A DNA stretch of 64,000 nt from Bugula neritina (lineage: Eukaryota; Bryozoa; Gymnolaemata; Cheilostomatida; Bugulidae). Both the position numbers and the translations under genes were made by a program. Below the pieces are notes generated by a model, which searched no databases, was not told the origin of the DNA, and saw only the letters and a list, made by a program, of their open reading frames with translations. The stretch covers positions 23,214,819 to 23,278,818 of the forward strand of contig OZ037768.1 of the NCBI GenBank assembly GCA_964035545.1, given 5' to 3'. Below are positions 1-12,899 of this stretch, piece by piece; within the stretch, counting starts at the first letter, position 1; each line of letters starts with the position of its first letter.

Positions 1-1028
1 ATAAATTTCATGATGATGGCACTTCCAACAGTATCATTATCTCATTTGTATAAAAACTGTTATGAAAATTGCTATGCGTTTATATCATAAATTACTATAA
101 AATTCACCTTTGCTAGCCAAGTGAAATGTCATTATATAGGCACATATTATTGACATTCTATTGAAGGTATTCATTTTATCGGACAATTATTGGGTTTCTA
201 CGCTTGATTGCTCTTTATGAGTAAATTAGAATAATTGATAGCATCTTCGGTTACCCCTAGCAACCAGGAGATGAATATTCATTAACTTATATACAAATAT
301 AAAATTATATAAAGGTACATCTTGAGTTTATATAATAATGTATTATGTTACAACCCCAATTGCTTCATTGTAGATTTCATGAAATCCAGGCATTAGAAAT
401 TGATATAATATTAAATTTACTATTTTATAACATCAAATATAAAAACTAACTAAGTTTATTGCTAAAGAAGTAGTATTTTCTGTCCCAAATACAGAAATAT
501 AAATGTACTTTTTAAAAATAAAACCTAGATCAGGTAAGTTATGATTGAAATGTTATATAAATATATGATTATTGTAGCAAGAGCAAGCTACAATGAGAGA
601 CATAGTAAGAGAATATGACTGCATGTATCTGGAGTTGCCTGAGATGAAAGAATTTGAGATGACACACTTAGCATAGTACAGGCCGTGTGTTGGAAGCACT
701 CAATGCAAGAATTGGGTGCTGCCAACACACCTAGCATAGTATAGGTGCGTTGGCAGCACCCAAGTTTTTTACTTATAATTACAATAATTTTACAGTTTTC
801 ATCAAAGGCTAATAAACGATATTGAAACAAATAACTGATATAGAAATGGTAGCAAACATTAACAGTGCTTTAATGCAAAGTTTTACAGCTTTAAAAGTTT
901 TAGAATAAGGTCAAACATTGGAGATCTAAATACATATAATTTTAATTCACTTTTTACCCAATAGCAACTTTTCTGCTTAATATGCACTTGTTACTCTTAT
1001 TATCTAACAACACATTTGTATAATATAG
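1..1028. other. AT-rich non-coding stretch
   Basis: I see no coding exon. The only structure is a small alternating inverted repeat at 668-763, listed separately. Confidence 0.5.
668..763. repeat. alternating inverted repeat, three copies of a ~20-bp arm
   Basis: The sequence at 685-703 (GTGTGTTGGAAGCACTCAA) is followed by its near reverse complement at 712-731 and then by a copy in the first orientation at 744-763. Neighbouring arms differ by only one or two bases. The direct motif TAGCATAGTAYAGG precedes two of the copies. The stretch could fold as two alternative hairpins and may be part of a decayed fold-back element. Confidence 0.6.
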
Positions 1029-1184
1029 GTATACCTGTTGAATACGGCAGCTATGAATAGAGAGTTGAAGAAAATTGAAGGTTGGCTTAGAAGCGGTCAA
1101 AACAGTCTGTCTGGCTGCAGCGCTGTTCCTGATCTGACTTCTACGGGAACACCAGATGTGTTAAAATATAACACCTGGAGCTAA
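1029..1184 (+). CDS. possible 3'-terminal exon of an unknown gene
   Basis: An acceptor-like TATAG at 1024-1028 is followed by an open frame to TAA at 1182-1184. It would encode about 51 residues, including KKIEGWLRSGQNSLSGC and TSTGTPDVLKYNTWS. Base composition is richer in G+C than the surroundings and the codons look reasonable. There is an in-frame ATG at 1053. I do not recognise the peptide. Earlier exons would have to lie left of the window or be missed, so this may be a chance open frame. Confidence 0.22.
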   Translation, partial: VYLLNTAAMNRELKKIEGWLRSGQNSLSGCSAVPDLTSTGTPDVLKYNTWS

Positions 1185-2390
1185 CCAAGTGTACTCGGTA
1201 ACTAGGGTATACAAAACCCCTAGCAACACCAGTGCTGCTGGTCACGTGGCAGACAGTTGCTATGGAATATTGGACTCATCACAGGGGTGGTCTAGCCAAC
1301 TAACTACACAACCATGTCTTTATTTGTTATATAATTGTAAACTATAAATATTTACAACAACTTAATAATAATATCTGTAAATAAAATTAAAGCATAACAA
1401 TCTATATTATTTAAATTTACAGAATTTGCTGATAAAAGTACTAAAGCGATATTTTGTCTTCCCCTTCAAAACTGTTTCTAGTTTCATGAAAACCTGATCA
1501 TTCTATGGCAACATTGATTCCTAGTATGAATTATTAAACACACTTCTATTGTTTGTTAGATAATGGCATATCACCTTCTGAATATATTTTATTGTTTCTA
1601 TCTTAGCTCATTGCACACTCTAAAATACTTGATGATCTTCTATACGCATACATTGCCATAGTATACATTGTAGACCATCTATAATGATATGAACCTGTAT
1701 AAGTCCGTGATATAACATTATACCATGCACCCAACACATCTGTTTTGTTGTGACAACAGTCGTACCGAATCGGAAATGTACGTCTGCGTAATTCAGACTT
1801 CTGGAGAAGCAGACATTTTGAACTTTCGTTTAATTATGAAAGACAAAAATATAGAGCCTTAAGAGATATAAATCACGCCTTGATATTTGAATTAGTTGAA
1901 GTTGAGGATCAAATTAAGTAAACTCTTTAATTTCTCACCTACATGAGTAACTGTTGGATAGCTTATTAGATATTAGTGCTAAATTTTTATTGTTTATACC
2001 AGTTTTTATTATTGATCACTTATCAGTTTTTATCCTTTTTTAATAACTTTACTTTTTATATCAGTTTCATTATTTTTATTACGTTACTTAAGCTACTCAA
2101 TTGGAAAGTTATTGTCGTGAAGTAAAAGCCATTAAATCCCCTGAACAACTAACAGTCGCACTCTGCACATAGCCTCTGTTTTAGTACTTCTTCTACAAAA
2201 TAGACACACAGACCGACACACAGACAGACACACAGACAGACACACAATGGAGTCTGTCTGTGTACACACTGTGGCATTCGTTGAGAAGTGTCAATAGCTT
2301 CTATTATTATACAGTAATAATTAAGTTTCTATTATTTATGGTGCTGAATATTATAGTTATAGTGAAATCAATACGGAACTACTATTAGAA
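1185..2390. other. non-coding stretch
   Basis: No supported gene. A short CAGACACA run at 2210-2246 is followed by its complement, giving a 12-bp stem (2230-2241 with 2252-2263). Confidence 0.5.
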
Positions 2391-2430
2391 AATGGATATT
2401 TTACTCATTGCAGGGTGTGGGATTATTCTA

Positions 2431-2964
2431 CATGTTGAACACCCACAAATTAGTCATGTGACTGTACTACATACTCAATACTCACAAATTAGTCATGTGA
2501 CTGTACTACATGCTGAACACCCACAAATTAGTCATGTGACTGCACTACATACTCAATACCCACAAATTAGTCATGCGACTGTACTACATACTCAATACCC
2601 ACAAATTAGTCATGTGACTGTACTACATACTCAATACTCACAAATTAGTCATGTGACTGTACTACATGCTGAACACCCACAAATTAGTCATGTGACTGCA
2701 CTACATACTCAATACCCACAAATTAGTCATGCGACTGTACTACATACTCAATACCCACAAATTAGTCATGTGACTGTACTACATACTCAATACTCACAAA
2801 TTAGTCATGTGACTGTACTACATGCTGAACACCCACAAATTAGTCATGTGACTGCACTACATACTCAATACCCACAAATTAGTCGTGTGACTGTACTACA
2901 TGCTGAACACCCACAAATTAGTCATGTGACTGTACTACATACTCAATACCCACAAATTAGTCAT
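2431..2964. repeat. 39-bp minisatellite, ~14 copies, with 4-unit higher-order period
   Basis: The unit reads CACAAATTAGTCATGTGACT plus 19 further bases, 39 bp in all. Because 39 is divisible by three, the plus strand stays open as a 13-residue repeat (HTQYPQISHVTVL and variants), part of a 213-codon frame at 2392-3033. Variants at fixed positions (TQYS, AEHP, TQYP with ISHAT, TQYP) recur in the same order. That gives a 156-bp higher-order unit repeated almost three times. The frame has no splice or protein-family support, so I treat it as satellite DNA and not as a gene. Confidence 0.9.
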
Positions 2965-3033
2965 AGAAAAAAACAAAGCTTGAGCAAGATTATTAGTTTT
3001 TGCACCAGAAATAAAAAAGCAAATAAGATTTAG

Positions 3034-5550
3034 GTTTTATAATCAGTGATCTATAGGCTTTGCAGAACAAAATATTCTCTCAAGTGAGTTTTCTTGTGTT
3101 TCCAGTTATTTAGCAAATTACTATAACACGTCAAGCTTTCTAAACATTGTTTTTAGAAGTTGCAACAACCATGTAAAAATTTCACTTAATGTTTCAGATT
3201 GATTTACAAAAATGCTATTGATCCAAAAGCTCAGTCTATGATCATTATTTACGCTTACTGTTGCATCCTTGTAGTCGGCAAGGAGTTGTCATCTCTTGTT
3301 CAATTAGAAACTATATGTTGTTAAAACTATAGTATGCATGAAGTCACATGTACATAAAGCTATAAATTAGTAATCTATATGAATACTTGTTGCTGCTATA
3401 ATATGATGGAATATGTTATATTCTGTAGTAAAAAATATTATTTTGTATAACAAGGTGTTCTGTTTGTACTATTAAGTATGCTGGGTCTAAAGTTCAAAGT
3501 TCAAGATCTAAATATGATAATTTATTGAATATATAATTCATTACCTGTTCACACACACACACATCTGCCAGTTGGCATATTTTAGCTCCCTTGTCACGTT
3601 TTACTAGCAAATTATCTTTCTCACTTTGTCCTAACTGGCAAGTGTTTGGGCAAAACCTGACTAGCATTTAGCAGGTAGAAGTTGAAGCTGCTTTTTTGTA
3701 ATAAAAGTTCATATTTAATTGTGTTAAAAGCAAGGCAAAATTTCAGCAAGAATAATTAAATTCTTCTAATAATAGAAAGAAATTTATTCTAATAATAGAA
3801 GGAAATATATTCTAATAATAGAAGGCAATATATTCTAATAATAAAAGGAAATATATTATTCTAATAACAGAGGCTCTCCATTTATTGAAATTCAAAATAA
3901 AACTTCAGGGTAGCTAGAAAGAGACACACAAGATGGCCGCCAATATGAAGTAGGAACAGCAGACTTACAGGAAGAACACAGGAAATTCCCTTTCAATGTT
4001 ACATACCAAAACATTTTGCTACTCAAATCATAAACGGAGTTTAAACATAGTTTAGCTTGTGATCTTTCTTTGCTGTAAAACGTATCTCTATAAATCAATG
4101 AAGAACTGCTCGAATTTATTCTGTTATCTTTTGACTTGATCTAAATTTGCACACGTCTTGCAAAGACAGATGCGTTATGGGTACAGGAGCACTGTGTTGC
4201 TTAGCTACCAGGAATGTATGACCTAACCTTCCCGCATGACCTTCAAGGATCGGGCTCATTATTCACGCCCACGCGAGGTGAAGATCAATTTGTATATACG
4301 ACTAGGACATTGTTGACATTCCCCTATGCAATACTCAGAGGTCCTGGTGCGTGGGTTACTATACCCATTATAAACGCCACAAACTATGTTATAGCCAAAC
4401 TATAAGAATCTTCAAAAACCTGCCAAACTACAGAGTGTTGTATACATAGTGAGCAGCTAACCAGCTCTGCTCTCTCATATGTTACTCATTTTATATCTTG
4501 TAAGTTATCTGCCCACGTGCTGTTGGTGCGCCGACAAATAATTGTGTTGTCATTACACTAGTATGAGTTTTAACAACATTTTATCCTCTTTGGAGTTCTC
4601 TCCCATGTATTTTGAGTGAATGCATTACTACATTGGTTAAAGGAAATATCGGTTGTCTTTATACAATAGCTAGTCTATGAATTGGGCATTCATCCATCTA
4701 CATTTTCAAAATATTGAGTTTCCGCACTGCTTGGTTACAGTGTTCCTCCACTGCATTATGGGAAGCAGTTTATAGCTGTCATGCTGGCACAGGTGCTCTA
4801 AGAGAGGTATGTGCGTGGGGATGGAGGCGGTGTAGGTAGGAAGGGCATACCCACTTTGCTGTACACACAGGAATATTATAATATATCATATACCTTTTTA
4901 ATATGCACGTAGGCTAAGTGTGTGGGGTTATAATTATTTAGCAACCTAAACATGTCAACTAGTTGGTTATAGAGAATGGAACACTATGCTTATTATATAA
5001 TAATTTGGTACATCGACGTGAGCTTATATTTCTTTTAGATTTTTATTTTGCTTGTAGAAGTTACCATAAATAAGTATGATGCCATGAGTAGCGATTAACC
5101 GACTTTTTTTTAAATAAATTAAACATAATATCTACTGTAGGTACTAGCGTTCTCAGCCCATAACTGTCGTCACTCATTATTAATGGTAGTCAAGGAATGC
5201 ATTAAGCTGAAGTCTAATGGAGTTATTTCTATCAAGGGTTGAGATTAAAGGGGGAAAAACACATTTTATAATCCTATTAGCATCAAGTTGGCAATGGAAA
5301 CAATGAGTAAGCCGTTTCAATGTGCTTAAAACTCGGTCATGCTTCAAGCTTACCCAACCTTATCGTGCAATACGTGACCAAGAAACAAAACGAAAATCCC
5401 TTATATATTTTGCTTGGCTAACTTAATACAAATAATGGTAATCATATGATAAATATATCTGAGCCAATTGCATTTCTAAGTTGTAAGCATAAATAATGCA
5501 TAATTTGCTTTGAATTATTCTAGTATGTATAAGGACACTTCTCCCTACTA
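3034..5550. other. intergenic stretch with one short tandem repeat
   Basis: A 23-bp tandem repeat (TTCTAATAATAGAAGGAAATATA, about 4.6 copies) lies at 3764-3870. A patch at 4140-4400 is richer in G+C than its surroundings and has open frames on both strands that match nothing I recognise. The rest is featureless AT-rich sequence. Confidence 0.5.
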
Positions 5551-5685
5551 TCTCTCCCTCCCTCTCTTTCTCTCTCTCCCTGCCCTCCCTCCCTCTTTCC
5601 TTTCCTCCTCCCCCCTCTCTCTCTCCCCCCTCTCTCTCCCCCTCTCTCTTCCCCTCTCTCTCTCCCCCCCCTCTCTCTCTCTCCC
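5551..5685. repeat. polypyrimidine (CT/CCCTCTC) tract
   Basis: About 135 bp of almost uninterrupted C and T on the plus strand. Short open frames on both strands here are only the low-complexity reading of this tract. Such strand-asymmetric tracts can form triplex (H-DNA) structures; this is a known property of the sequence class and was not shown here. Confidence 0.9.
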
Positions 5686-7625
5686 ACAAACTGACTTAAT
5701 AAGACTTTTGTAATGTTATAACATATAAGTTGGAGAGTCACACAAATAACACAAATTATCACCAACACTGACTGTTACTGTCTAAGTTAGTAGGTTATTT
5801 TATACATGTTGCTATGTAGTCTATTTAAATTTTAAATTTAAATGCCCTTGAAAAGGCTACATGAGTTCCTATAGAACTTTTGAAGTTATTGGAGTATGAA
5901 AACTGCTCTGCAAGAATTGGTAAATGCTGAGTATGTTTTCACATCTATAACGATCAATCAATTTTAACGACTCATAAATCAACTATTAAGTCGGTTAACA
6001 TTTACACAAAAAACAGGTTCTCTAGCCAACTTTAGTATGTTTGACTTGAGAGTGTGCTGTAGAGTGCAACTACATTAAACAGCTATCACACCCTGCCAGA
6101 TTTCCCTGGTTTAACACAAGAATTATAGAGTAACAATCAGAGTAAAATTAGTATGTTGATCACAGCATGCACATCCTTATTCTTCTAATCCTAACGAAAT
6201 GGTTAGGAGAAAGATCAACTTGTTGTTCTAACATGCAATGAAATATTCAGATAATCAAGTTATGATCAACAGCTTAAATATGACTCATAGAATTTATACT
6301 TTAGACCAAAATAAAGCTAAAAAGCAGCAAAGGCCTATAAAGAAGTCAAATTTCACAAGCTCTTAACATTTCTTAACATTTTCCTTTTCTTTTAAAGTTG
6401 AAATGTTAGAACTTGTTTTAATGTTTTAGAGACAAAATCACATGTATATTTTTGAAGGATTTATCTTGATCAACTCACGTGGGCTTGCACATATTCATTG
6501 TTGGCAAGCTATTGTAGTTTTCCAATGCCAACTATAGTAATAAAGACAAATTATTGTTACTATTATTATATCTTATTGTTTCGTCATTGTGTATGTAGGT
6601 GTACCGCTAGGTGTATGACATATAACAAAGGTGAACTCGTAATCAGACCGAAGTAACTGCTCTATTTATTTGAATAATAGCGTATCTAACTGAAAGCGAT
6701 TTGTTCATTCAAACAGACAGCTTTGTTTATTTTGAGTAATTTATCCAGACGTTTGCAGCTTTAAAAAAGCTGAGCGCATATGGAGTATAATGTAAATGCA
6801 ACTGTAGCATAATAATACTAATAGAGTGCTGAAACATATATAAAGTTTTAATTGTTCAATTAGTATTATGTAGATATATTTTGACAATTATATATGTAAG
6901 ATTTGCTTGAATAAAACTTTATCTAATGAAAATTGTAGACGGACTTTTGTGTTCCTTTTTGATAGGTTATTAGATGAAAACAGAGCTTCCAGGTTGATTA
7001 ATAAAGTAATCCATCAGAATTAATGCTTGGAGTTTAGCAGAATGTATTATAGCTTTACCTAAGCAATATAAAGGATGTATCTTTGTACTAATCTACAATA
7101 GTGTCCCTAACCCTTCTTAAAGACACACATTTTTTTTTCAAAAAAAAGTATATCAGGGAAAAATTATTTATTTTTTAGCAATACTTTTTGTGTAAATGCT
7201 GCTTTTTGCTTTAAGATGCATTACTCTGAACAAATTTCTTTGAACAAATTTCTCCTTATTATATCATATTATATTATAATATATCATATCATATAATATC
7301 ATATTATATTATATTATATCATATCACACTGCATACCATATTATACTATAATTATTATATCATACCATATCATAGATAATAACTATTAATAATTCCAGTC
7401 TAGCCAGCATAGTTAATGTATAACTAAATACCTTGACAACTTAACCTAGATTTAATCTGAGATAAAATTTATATCTACTTTTGAAAAAACGTTTAAAGAA
7501 CTTTTGATACCTAAAGTACATTATTTTGGCTTTTGAAAAGTTGATACTTGCTAATTCTAACTAGAATATGTTGGCTTCCTTTGAAGCTATTGAAAAGTAT
7601 TTTCACATTCATTAGCTTGTAGTGA
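5686..7625. other. AT-rich non-coding stretch
   Basis: No supported gene. At 7255-7380 there is an irregular ATATCATATTATAT repeat. Confidence 0.5.
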
Positions 7626-7835
7626 GGGAGCAGCCGTGATCTAGCGGTTAAAACATTTGCCTATAGTAAGCACGAAATCATGGGTTCGAGCCCCAGTAAA
7701 GGCCATTGGTGATGTTAGGAAGAGCATCCAGTCATAATATCTCCTGTGCCTCATCTGAATAAGTCCTTAGCCCACTTATAAAAAACCTTTTCATTAGGTA
7801 TTTCTCACAGGGGTGGTGGCTATAAACTTATGCGA
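7626..7835 (+). mobile_element. tRNA-derived SINE
   Basis: An RNA polymerase III promoter is visible. An A-box-like TAGCGGTTAAAAC lies near 7642 and a perfect B box GGTTCGAGCCC at 7683-7693, with the spacing of a tRNA. The tRNA-like head (about 70 bp) lacks good acceptor pairing, so it is not a working tRNA. It is followed by a body containing GTTAGGAAGAGCATCCAG (7724-7741), a motif I associate with tails of cephalopod and other lophotrochozoan SINEs. The exact ends are uncertain, and I could not make out target-site duplications. Confidence 0.72.
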
Positions 7836-10800
7836 GTATTTTTATTAGCTTGTAGCTTGTAGCTTACCTAAGGATCTGACTACATTGAGAAACGAATTCG
7901 GTCATAAAACAGACAGACAGATTGTTGTGTTGACATTTTGAGAACATGCTGGTAAAAGTTTGTATATGCAATAAAATTCTAGAAATGTTGCTGTGGCACC
8001 TGTTAGATTGTGTGTTGTAAAACAATGTAACACGTAACTATGTACTGTATGAACTGCTCAGTTTATCAAAATACCATAGTTTTGAAAACCGACTTTTCAA
8101 ATGTTTTTAAAATTACAAGTTATCTAGCATTCAACACATGACTGGTTTTTAAAGATAATGGCGACCGAGTTATTTTATAGCAGCGTCTAGATTTATGTGA
8201 ACGGCCTTTTGCTAAAATGAATGTGGATTTAAGCTTTGCATGCGTGGCTTCTTATAGAAGACATAGTATGAGGCATAAAACGTCAGTGAGCGTGTTTTGA
8301 ACATTGCAAATGCTATTATTATATTATTATTAACTTCTTATTACAGAAGACATGTTTCCTCTCTTATAATCTATAATTTTATTTTCCTATATGCCAAGAA
8401 TATTAAGTAGATTTCAATGTCAGTAATACTATAAAACAGTGCTAGATGGGGAGAGACCTTTAAGATAGGCTCTACTAAATTTTTTAGCACTAAAAGCACT
8501 GATTTTTCTATGCAGTTTTTTTGTCTTTGTCAGCTGACTTTGATAATATGCCAAATAAAGTCATTGTCTTTTGTAAATACTGCTGAGACTAACATTTCTG
8601 ATTTGATATTCTTGAGGATCAATTCTCATTAAGAATAAAGCCTTAGACCTCTGTTCAAAGCTTAGAGTTTAGGATGGAGTTTGACCCCTCTCCTGCTAGT
8701 CTAATTTGCGACTAGGAATTAAATCATCTTCCTGGAAGGAGCGGATTCAGATTGGTTCCCTTTTTAAGTGTGTATTTATTCCTCTTCTTACCTCAATTAT
8801 TAGGGTAATTAAAAAGGTCCAACTTGTTTTTATGAAAATATAATATCGTTTTATAAGCTCCATTGTTTAGTTATCTTTTATGCACCTTTATATTGTATTG
8901 CTTTTAGCTTTCAAACTTTCTCATTTATGTTATTTAGAATGTGAATTCACCTGTATATAAATATATACAGGAGTTAAACGTACCTTGCAGGTATAATTAT
9001 GCCCTTATTGTTTAGAATGTTGTCTTTCTTCAATGTGTACACATGTATATACACCAGTTTCATGTATACTTTGTATACAATTAATTAAATTTAGGTCACT
9101 TCCTGGCAGGTTTTGGCACAGACGAGTGAGCTGTTGAGGCTGCAATGGCATTCATAGATTTAGCAAAGTCATGGAGCTGTGAATAACTCAACTAAAAACA
9201 AACATTGTAACTGTCTATTGGCAAATAGTTGAAGTATTTACAAGGAAAAACATTTTCTTCAACTCTTGTAACATGAACTCTTTTATTAGCCTAGAACAAA
9301 TTTTTCCCATATTTTTAAAGAGTTTTTCACCAAAACAACATTAAGCTATGTAAAACTTTGTGTTTAGCTGAAATTGTTTAGATGTTTTGCGTGGAAGTTT
9401 GAAGTATTGGCTGGGTACAGTGATAGACTTTGAAAAGCATTTATGTGCAATGATTGAGAAATTTCAATATCTTAAATTCTTTAATTTGCTTAACAAAAAC
9501 ATGACTTCTTCTGCTACAATATCAGGTGAGAACAGCTTTTTCTCAACTTCTCCATTACTGCACCTATCTCTTGAAAAAAAAGGAGACTAAATGAGCTGAA
9601 ACATAGCTAAATAGAAACGTAGCTCTAGCCGTGGCTGTAAGAGAAGCAGAGCAGAGGGACAGGGCCGTTGAGTGTCCTCCAACTCACTCCCTCTTTAGCT
9701 CTTGCCCAAGTTAACAAAACAGCTGTGCTGGTACTGTGCAACGTTTCTTTTGATCTGACTAAAATAACACACCGTGGACTGCCCATTGTTGGGTACAAGT
9801 TGTGTCAGCTCTAAGGCCACAATATTATTCAACTAATAGTAATAATATATATAGCCTTAGTTTGGTGAAAATTGGACAGTTTCAAAAAGAACCTTGTTTT
9901 AACCATTGTGCTATAACTTTATAATATATAAGTGCCTTTAACATCGGTACGGTTAACTGCTCTCCAAACAAAAAGACTCAAATCTATAATAGGAAATGAA
10001 AAGGTTTAAAACTGGCACGTTGACACACAATTTTGTGACTCTACACTATATGCACTATATTACAAAGATGTTGATTATTGAGAGGTAATGTATTTAATTA
10101 GTGTTGTATACAACTTTGTCCTTAGAACATGCAGTGCATTTTATTTTCATGAACTTAGCAACATGTTGCATTATGTATTTGGAACATTTTTCAATACATT
10201 CATACATGTGTGTGTGGATATGCACGTAATTCTTCATATAAGACTAGTTACTGTCGATACATCATGGAAAACTAACAAGCTGCAGCCTTCAGAAAAATGC
10301 CTTACTTTATGAGAAATGTTAGCTATGTGTGTCATCATATTATTCTGATGGTTGCTGGTTAGTTATATAACCATTCCAATCATTATGTATCATCAAACAG
10401 TTATATCTGAATCTCTTTGATTAGATACTAGACAAACTGTGACTCTACATTTCTAACAGGATGTCTGTATGTTTCGTAGCAACAACTAAACAAATTAGTT
10501 TTGTTAAGTGAATTTATTTCAAGTTTTCGAGACAGTATGATTACATGGTAGAACTATTTATTTATTTCAGACAATTTGCCATGCTGTGTTACGTAATTCT
10601 TATGTCAACGACCTCCACTAGTTGAGCTGCTCCATGGGAGATTTTAAAGTAAAGAGAAGAGATGGGTGTGGCTAAAGATTACAGATGATTTACTCATTGT
10701 TAATAATATGTTCAAATTTAATGATATAAATTATGTAATCTAAAAGTGTTAATACAGATGCTCTGAATGATTCTTTTGATTTAGTTTGGTGACTTTTTTA

Positions 10801-12899
10801 GCATAATAACATGAGATTGATTTTCAGACTTGTGTTAGTAATTTTGTGTGTGTAAACAATGTAGTCATATGAAATTGTTTTTTTTTTTGTAATTTTGGAA
10901 TGCTGTTTTCAAAACTATTGTTTAACTTGAATGTTTAGTAAATAAAAAACAGATGAAATTTGGTTGTAAAATTTGCATGTTGCAAGTATGATAACAACAA
11001 AACTTGAGTAAACTATTCATCATTTAGATTTTAGAGGGTCTAAGCTCTAGAAATATCAAAATTGAAACTTTATATTTTCCAAAAGCAATTTTGTAAATAC
11101 AAGTTAATTCAGATAATAATTATTGTGACAGTAAGGTCAATTCTTTAAAAGGCTGCTGTAAAATAAAATAACAAAGTATTGCAAAGTTCGGGTTCAAACA
11201 GGTTGTTAATAGCAGTGTGGGGAATTTTTAAATAACGTTGAGGATCTTATAACAGTTTTACTGTTAAACTGATGCTTAAACAAATAAGATATTATGCTGA
11301 CTCATGATGACATGAGATGAGTGATGATTCACCCAGATGACGGTGTTGATTTGGTCAGACAAGGATGTTTGTGGTGTAGCCACTCAACAGATGTCAAAAT
11401 AGCCCAACACGGTTCCATTTGATTAGCAAAAATATGCAAATAAAACAAGATTTAACTTGAATTTCATAAAATATTTTTTAATATGTCCATGATCACCAAT
11501 TTATTATTCAAATGCTACAATACACTGTGCTTCCTGGCAATAATGAGTTTAACAAAATATTATAAATTGAATAGTTATAGCTACTGTATTTCTATACAAG
11601 TGTTCAGTAAATGAATGGTAGATTTCTTGATGTATTGGAACATTCGAAACTAACAAGTTTGCACTTATTTGCTTCGAAGTAGTAGGCAATGCTGTGAAAC
11701 AGTTGACCTATTTCTGCCGTATAACCTTGAAATTGTTTTTCAGCCCTTGAAGCATACTCTATGCCCATTCATAATGTGCACTCAGGTGAAAATGTGAAAT
11801 GTGCCAAAAGTGCCCCCAAGCTATTTTCGAATTAATTTCACGGGTGAATATCTGTGCACAAGCGTATGGCTTTTGTACCTTTTCATAATCGAACATTATG
11901 CAACCATTATTTTATAAAGATTTGTAGGAACTAAATAAGTTAGTAATAATAGTTGTTTGCATAGAGTCCTGGGTATGGAATGAAGGTCCATGTATGAGTC
12001 TTTGATTAATGAATGATCAATCTAAATAGATTAACCAACTTTAAAACCGATATCTTAGTATTTCTATATTGTATCATGCAACATTAATTTTCTGTAATCT
12101 GCACAGCATTTCGATATTGAGCCTTGTATGGTGCATGATATATCATTATTGCGTAACTTACAATTTAGCGATGCTATAAAAAAATAATGTATTAATTTAT
12201 TCAAAACCACTTTTATTCTGCATGTGATTCACCAAAGACTGAATATCATGACTCACTTTTCAGGATGCATGTCTTAATTTTGTATCATAAAACACGTGAT
12301 ACTGACTGTTCATATTTCTGGCCTTTAGTTATTATTGTTTATAAAATAACAAAATACCTTAATAATAAGTAAAATATTTATTAGCTTATGGCTAATGAAT
12401 AATATTGTTTTTATATCAAAGTAGCTTACTTCAGTAATGTTATTTGTATAAGTTTTGTTTTTTAAAGTTATGCATGTAAAACATCTCAATTTTATAAATT
12501 GAAGTTGATTTTGCTTGCTTTGAAGCAATGGAAATTTATTACCACATTTTAGCATATAAAACAAGTATATATATTAAGAATAGAAATACAATAGAATATA
12601 TTCAATTACATAATACTGTTTGTAAGCTAGTAGATTTGAAATGCACAAAGAATTTATGGTATAAAGTTTTTAAAGGAATATAATGTAATAAAATCATTGT
12701 TAAGTACAATAAACTATACAGTGCACAGAAATATTTATGTTATAATACTTGAAGAACAAAGAAACCAAGCATAATTGTCTAAGTGGCAATTATTTGTAAA
12801 AGAACATTTGCTACTGGAACCAGCTTTGTCGGCTTATGACATATATAATAATAGCATCAACACATAAGAATGTGAATAACTTGAAAAGTTGTGAGAATA
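7836..12899. other. gene-poor AT-rich stretch
   Basis: I found no supportable exon here. Short open frames at 9387-9590, 10088-10312 and 12325-12564 have no family resemblance, no splice support and AT-driven composition. The left end of the stretch adjoins the SINE; the right end includes the 3' flank of the UDP-glycosyltransferase gene. Confidence 0.45.

Noticed and set aside
1275-1300. Second SINE copy, from the shared words CACAGGGGTGGT
   Set aside because: The match to the SINE 3' part is only about a dozen bases, with no B box nearby.
2392-3033. 213-codon plus-strand ORF as a repeat protein gene
   Set aside because: It is the translation of a 39-bp satellite whose period is divisible by three; there is no promoter, splice or family support.
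5423-5768. Arg/Glu/Gly-rich and Leu/Ser/Pro-rich ORFs
   Set aside because: Both strands of a CT-rich low-complexity tract.
7640-7700. Functional tRNA gene
   Set aside because: The B box is perfect, but acceptor and anticodon stems do not pair convincingly and a SINE body follows directly.
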